Of a stretch of 21,614 nt of DNA, positions 21,220-21,614 are shown piece after piece. The notes under the pieces were generated by a model. The model was not told the DNA's origin. It worked only from the letters and a program-made list of their open reading frames with translations, and did no database searches. Within the stretch, counting starts at the first letter, position 1; every line of letters begins with the position of its first letter. This DNA comes from JAAYYY01 sp964579295 (GTDB taxonomy: Bacteria > Chloroflexota > Anaerolineae > Promineifilales > Promineifilaceae). Both the position numbers and the translations under genes were made by a program. The stretch spans positions 1-21,614 of the forward strand of contig CAZOGK010000047.1 of the NCBI GenBank assembly GCA_964579295.1, in the 5' to 3' direction.

Positions 21220-21278
21220 GAACGCACGTTCAGTTTCCAGCATTCAATGTTGACACCAGCGAACATCTGTGCTAAACT
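21219..21278 (+). promoter_or_regulatory. recA promoter with LexA (SOS) operator
   Basis: GAACGCACGTTC (21220-21231) fits the Bacillus-type LexA box GAAC-RNRY-GTTC perfectly. Downstream lies a consensus promoter: TTGACA (21250-21255), 17-bp spacer, TAAACT (21273-21278). The spacer holds a second, one-mismatch box, GAAC-ATCT-GTGC (21261-21272). Predicted start ~21285 leaves a leader of ~174 nt. Confidence 0.85.
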
Positions 21279-21458
21279 GCTGATTGTTCGTTGGGATTGA
21301 CGCCACTCGTCGGCCTGTATATCCGGCGGCGGAGCCCGTTTCCTTGTGCATGTGCAGACTGGTCGCTTCAGGCTGCCTATCCCGGGAAAACGGCGCCACG
21401 CGCCCCAGAGCGGCGGTCGCCCGAGCAGCAACCAGACAGGGTTTAAGGAGAGATCAGG

Positions 21459-21614
21459 ATGGCTGAAAAGAACGGCCGCGAGGCCACATTGGAGCGGACC
21501 TTGAGCGCGCTGACAAAGCGCTTCGGCGAAGGAGCAATCATGCGTTTAGGCGAGGCCAACCACCTGCAGGTAGAAGCGATACCGACGGGGGCGCTGTCGC
21601 TGGACATCGCGCTG
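21459..21614 (+). CDS. recA: Recombinase RecA, N-terminal part (runs off the window)
   Basis: 52 codons are visible. RecA forms ATP-dependent filaments on single-stranded DNA for homologous recombination and SOS induction. The residues LERTLSALTKRFGEGAIMRL, then EAIPTGALSLDIAL match the RecA N-terminus (family form KRFGKGSIMRLG...IPTGSLSLDIALG). The Walker A motif lies just beyond the window. AAGGAG (21445-21450) is 8 nt before the ATG. The LexA-type operator and strong promoter upstream fit recA. The leader between predicted start and ATG is unusually long (~174 nt), with no coding frame I would support. Confidence 0.95.
   Translation, partial: MAEKNGREATLERTLSALTKRFGEGAIMRLGEANHLQVEAIPTGALSLDIAL

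Noticed and set aside
1..21614. tRNA, rRNA, CRISPR array, insertion sequence or prophage genes
   Set aside because: Looked for on both strands by eye; no cloverleaf with a conserved T-loop, no regularly spaced repeats, no transposase, integrase or phage structural motifs were seen.

Overview
The window looks like a chromosomal segment of a high-GC, Gram-negative-like or monoderm bacterium living at low oxygen, most likely a member of the Chloroflexota (Anaerolineae/Caldilineae-like). That assignment is inference from the mix of genes: a beta-propeller lipoprotein with a Pro/Thr-rich linker, a GAF histidine kinase with a DosR-like regulator, CBS-pair proteins, and a ferredoxin-based 2-oxoacid oxidoreductase beside a selenocysteine formate dehydrogenase. 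No rRNA, tRNA, CRISPR array or insertion sequence was seen.

Layout. 1-1839 (minus): a secreted M23 peptidase cut by the window edge and a PD40/TolB-like lipoprotein, in visibly less GC-rich DNA. 1840-2314: gene-free stretch with a cluster of dyads. 2315-5761 (minus): a stand-alone receiver protein whose phospho-acceptor Asp is Glu, a CBS-pair protein, alanine dehydrogenase and an acyl-CoA transferase/hydrolase. 6060-6515 (plus): a second CBS-pair protein. 6512-8869 (minus): OsmC-like protein, a NarL/DosR-like response regulator and its GAF histidine kinase. 9129-11808 (plus): DUF1858-like protein, cupin, polytopic His-rich membrane protein and YwiC-like membrane protein. 12038-15055 (plus): fdhF with an in-frame UGA read as selenocysteine, then focA. 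15330-19420 (plus): ferredoxin, alpha and beta subunits of a VorB-type 2-oxoacid:ferredoxin oxidoreductase, a PLP aminotransferase, and the gamma subunit. 19552-21177: murJ. 21459 to the end: the start of recA behind a LexA-type operator.

How the genes work together (inference). Aminotransferase, alanine dehydrogenase, 2-oxoacid:ferredoxin oxidoreductase and acyl-CoA transferase make a coherent amino-acid fermentation route: amino acid to 2-oxoacid to acyl-CoA plus reduced ferredoxin to free acid. FdhF and FocA handle formate. The regulators and CBS proteins resemble the oxygen/NO/redox-responsive Dos system of mycobacteria.

The most notable signal is regulatory. Three promoters (receiver/CBS operon, fdhF-focA, 2-oxoacid oxidoreductase operon) each carry two GTGAC-N4-GTCAC-like boxes 22-23 bp apart, the proximal one centred 41.5-43.5 bp upstream of the start predicted from the -10 element. 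A fourth promoter (DUF1858 operon) has a different, FNR-like dyad, TTGCG-N4-CGCAA, centred at -41.5. This suggests a local low-oxygen regulon whose controller may be the DosR-like pair encoded in the same window.
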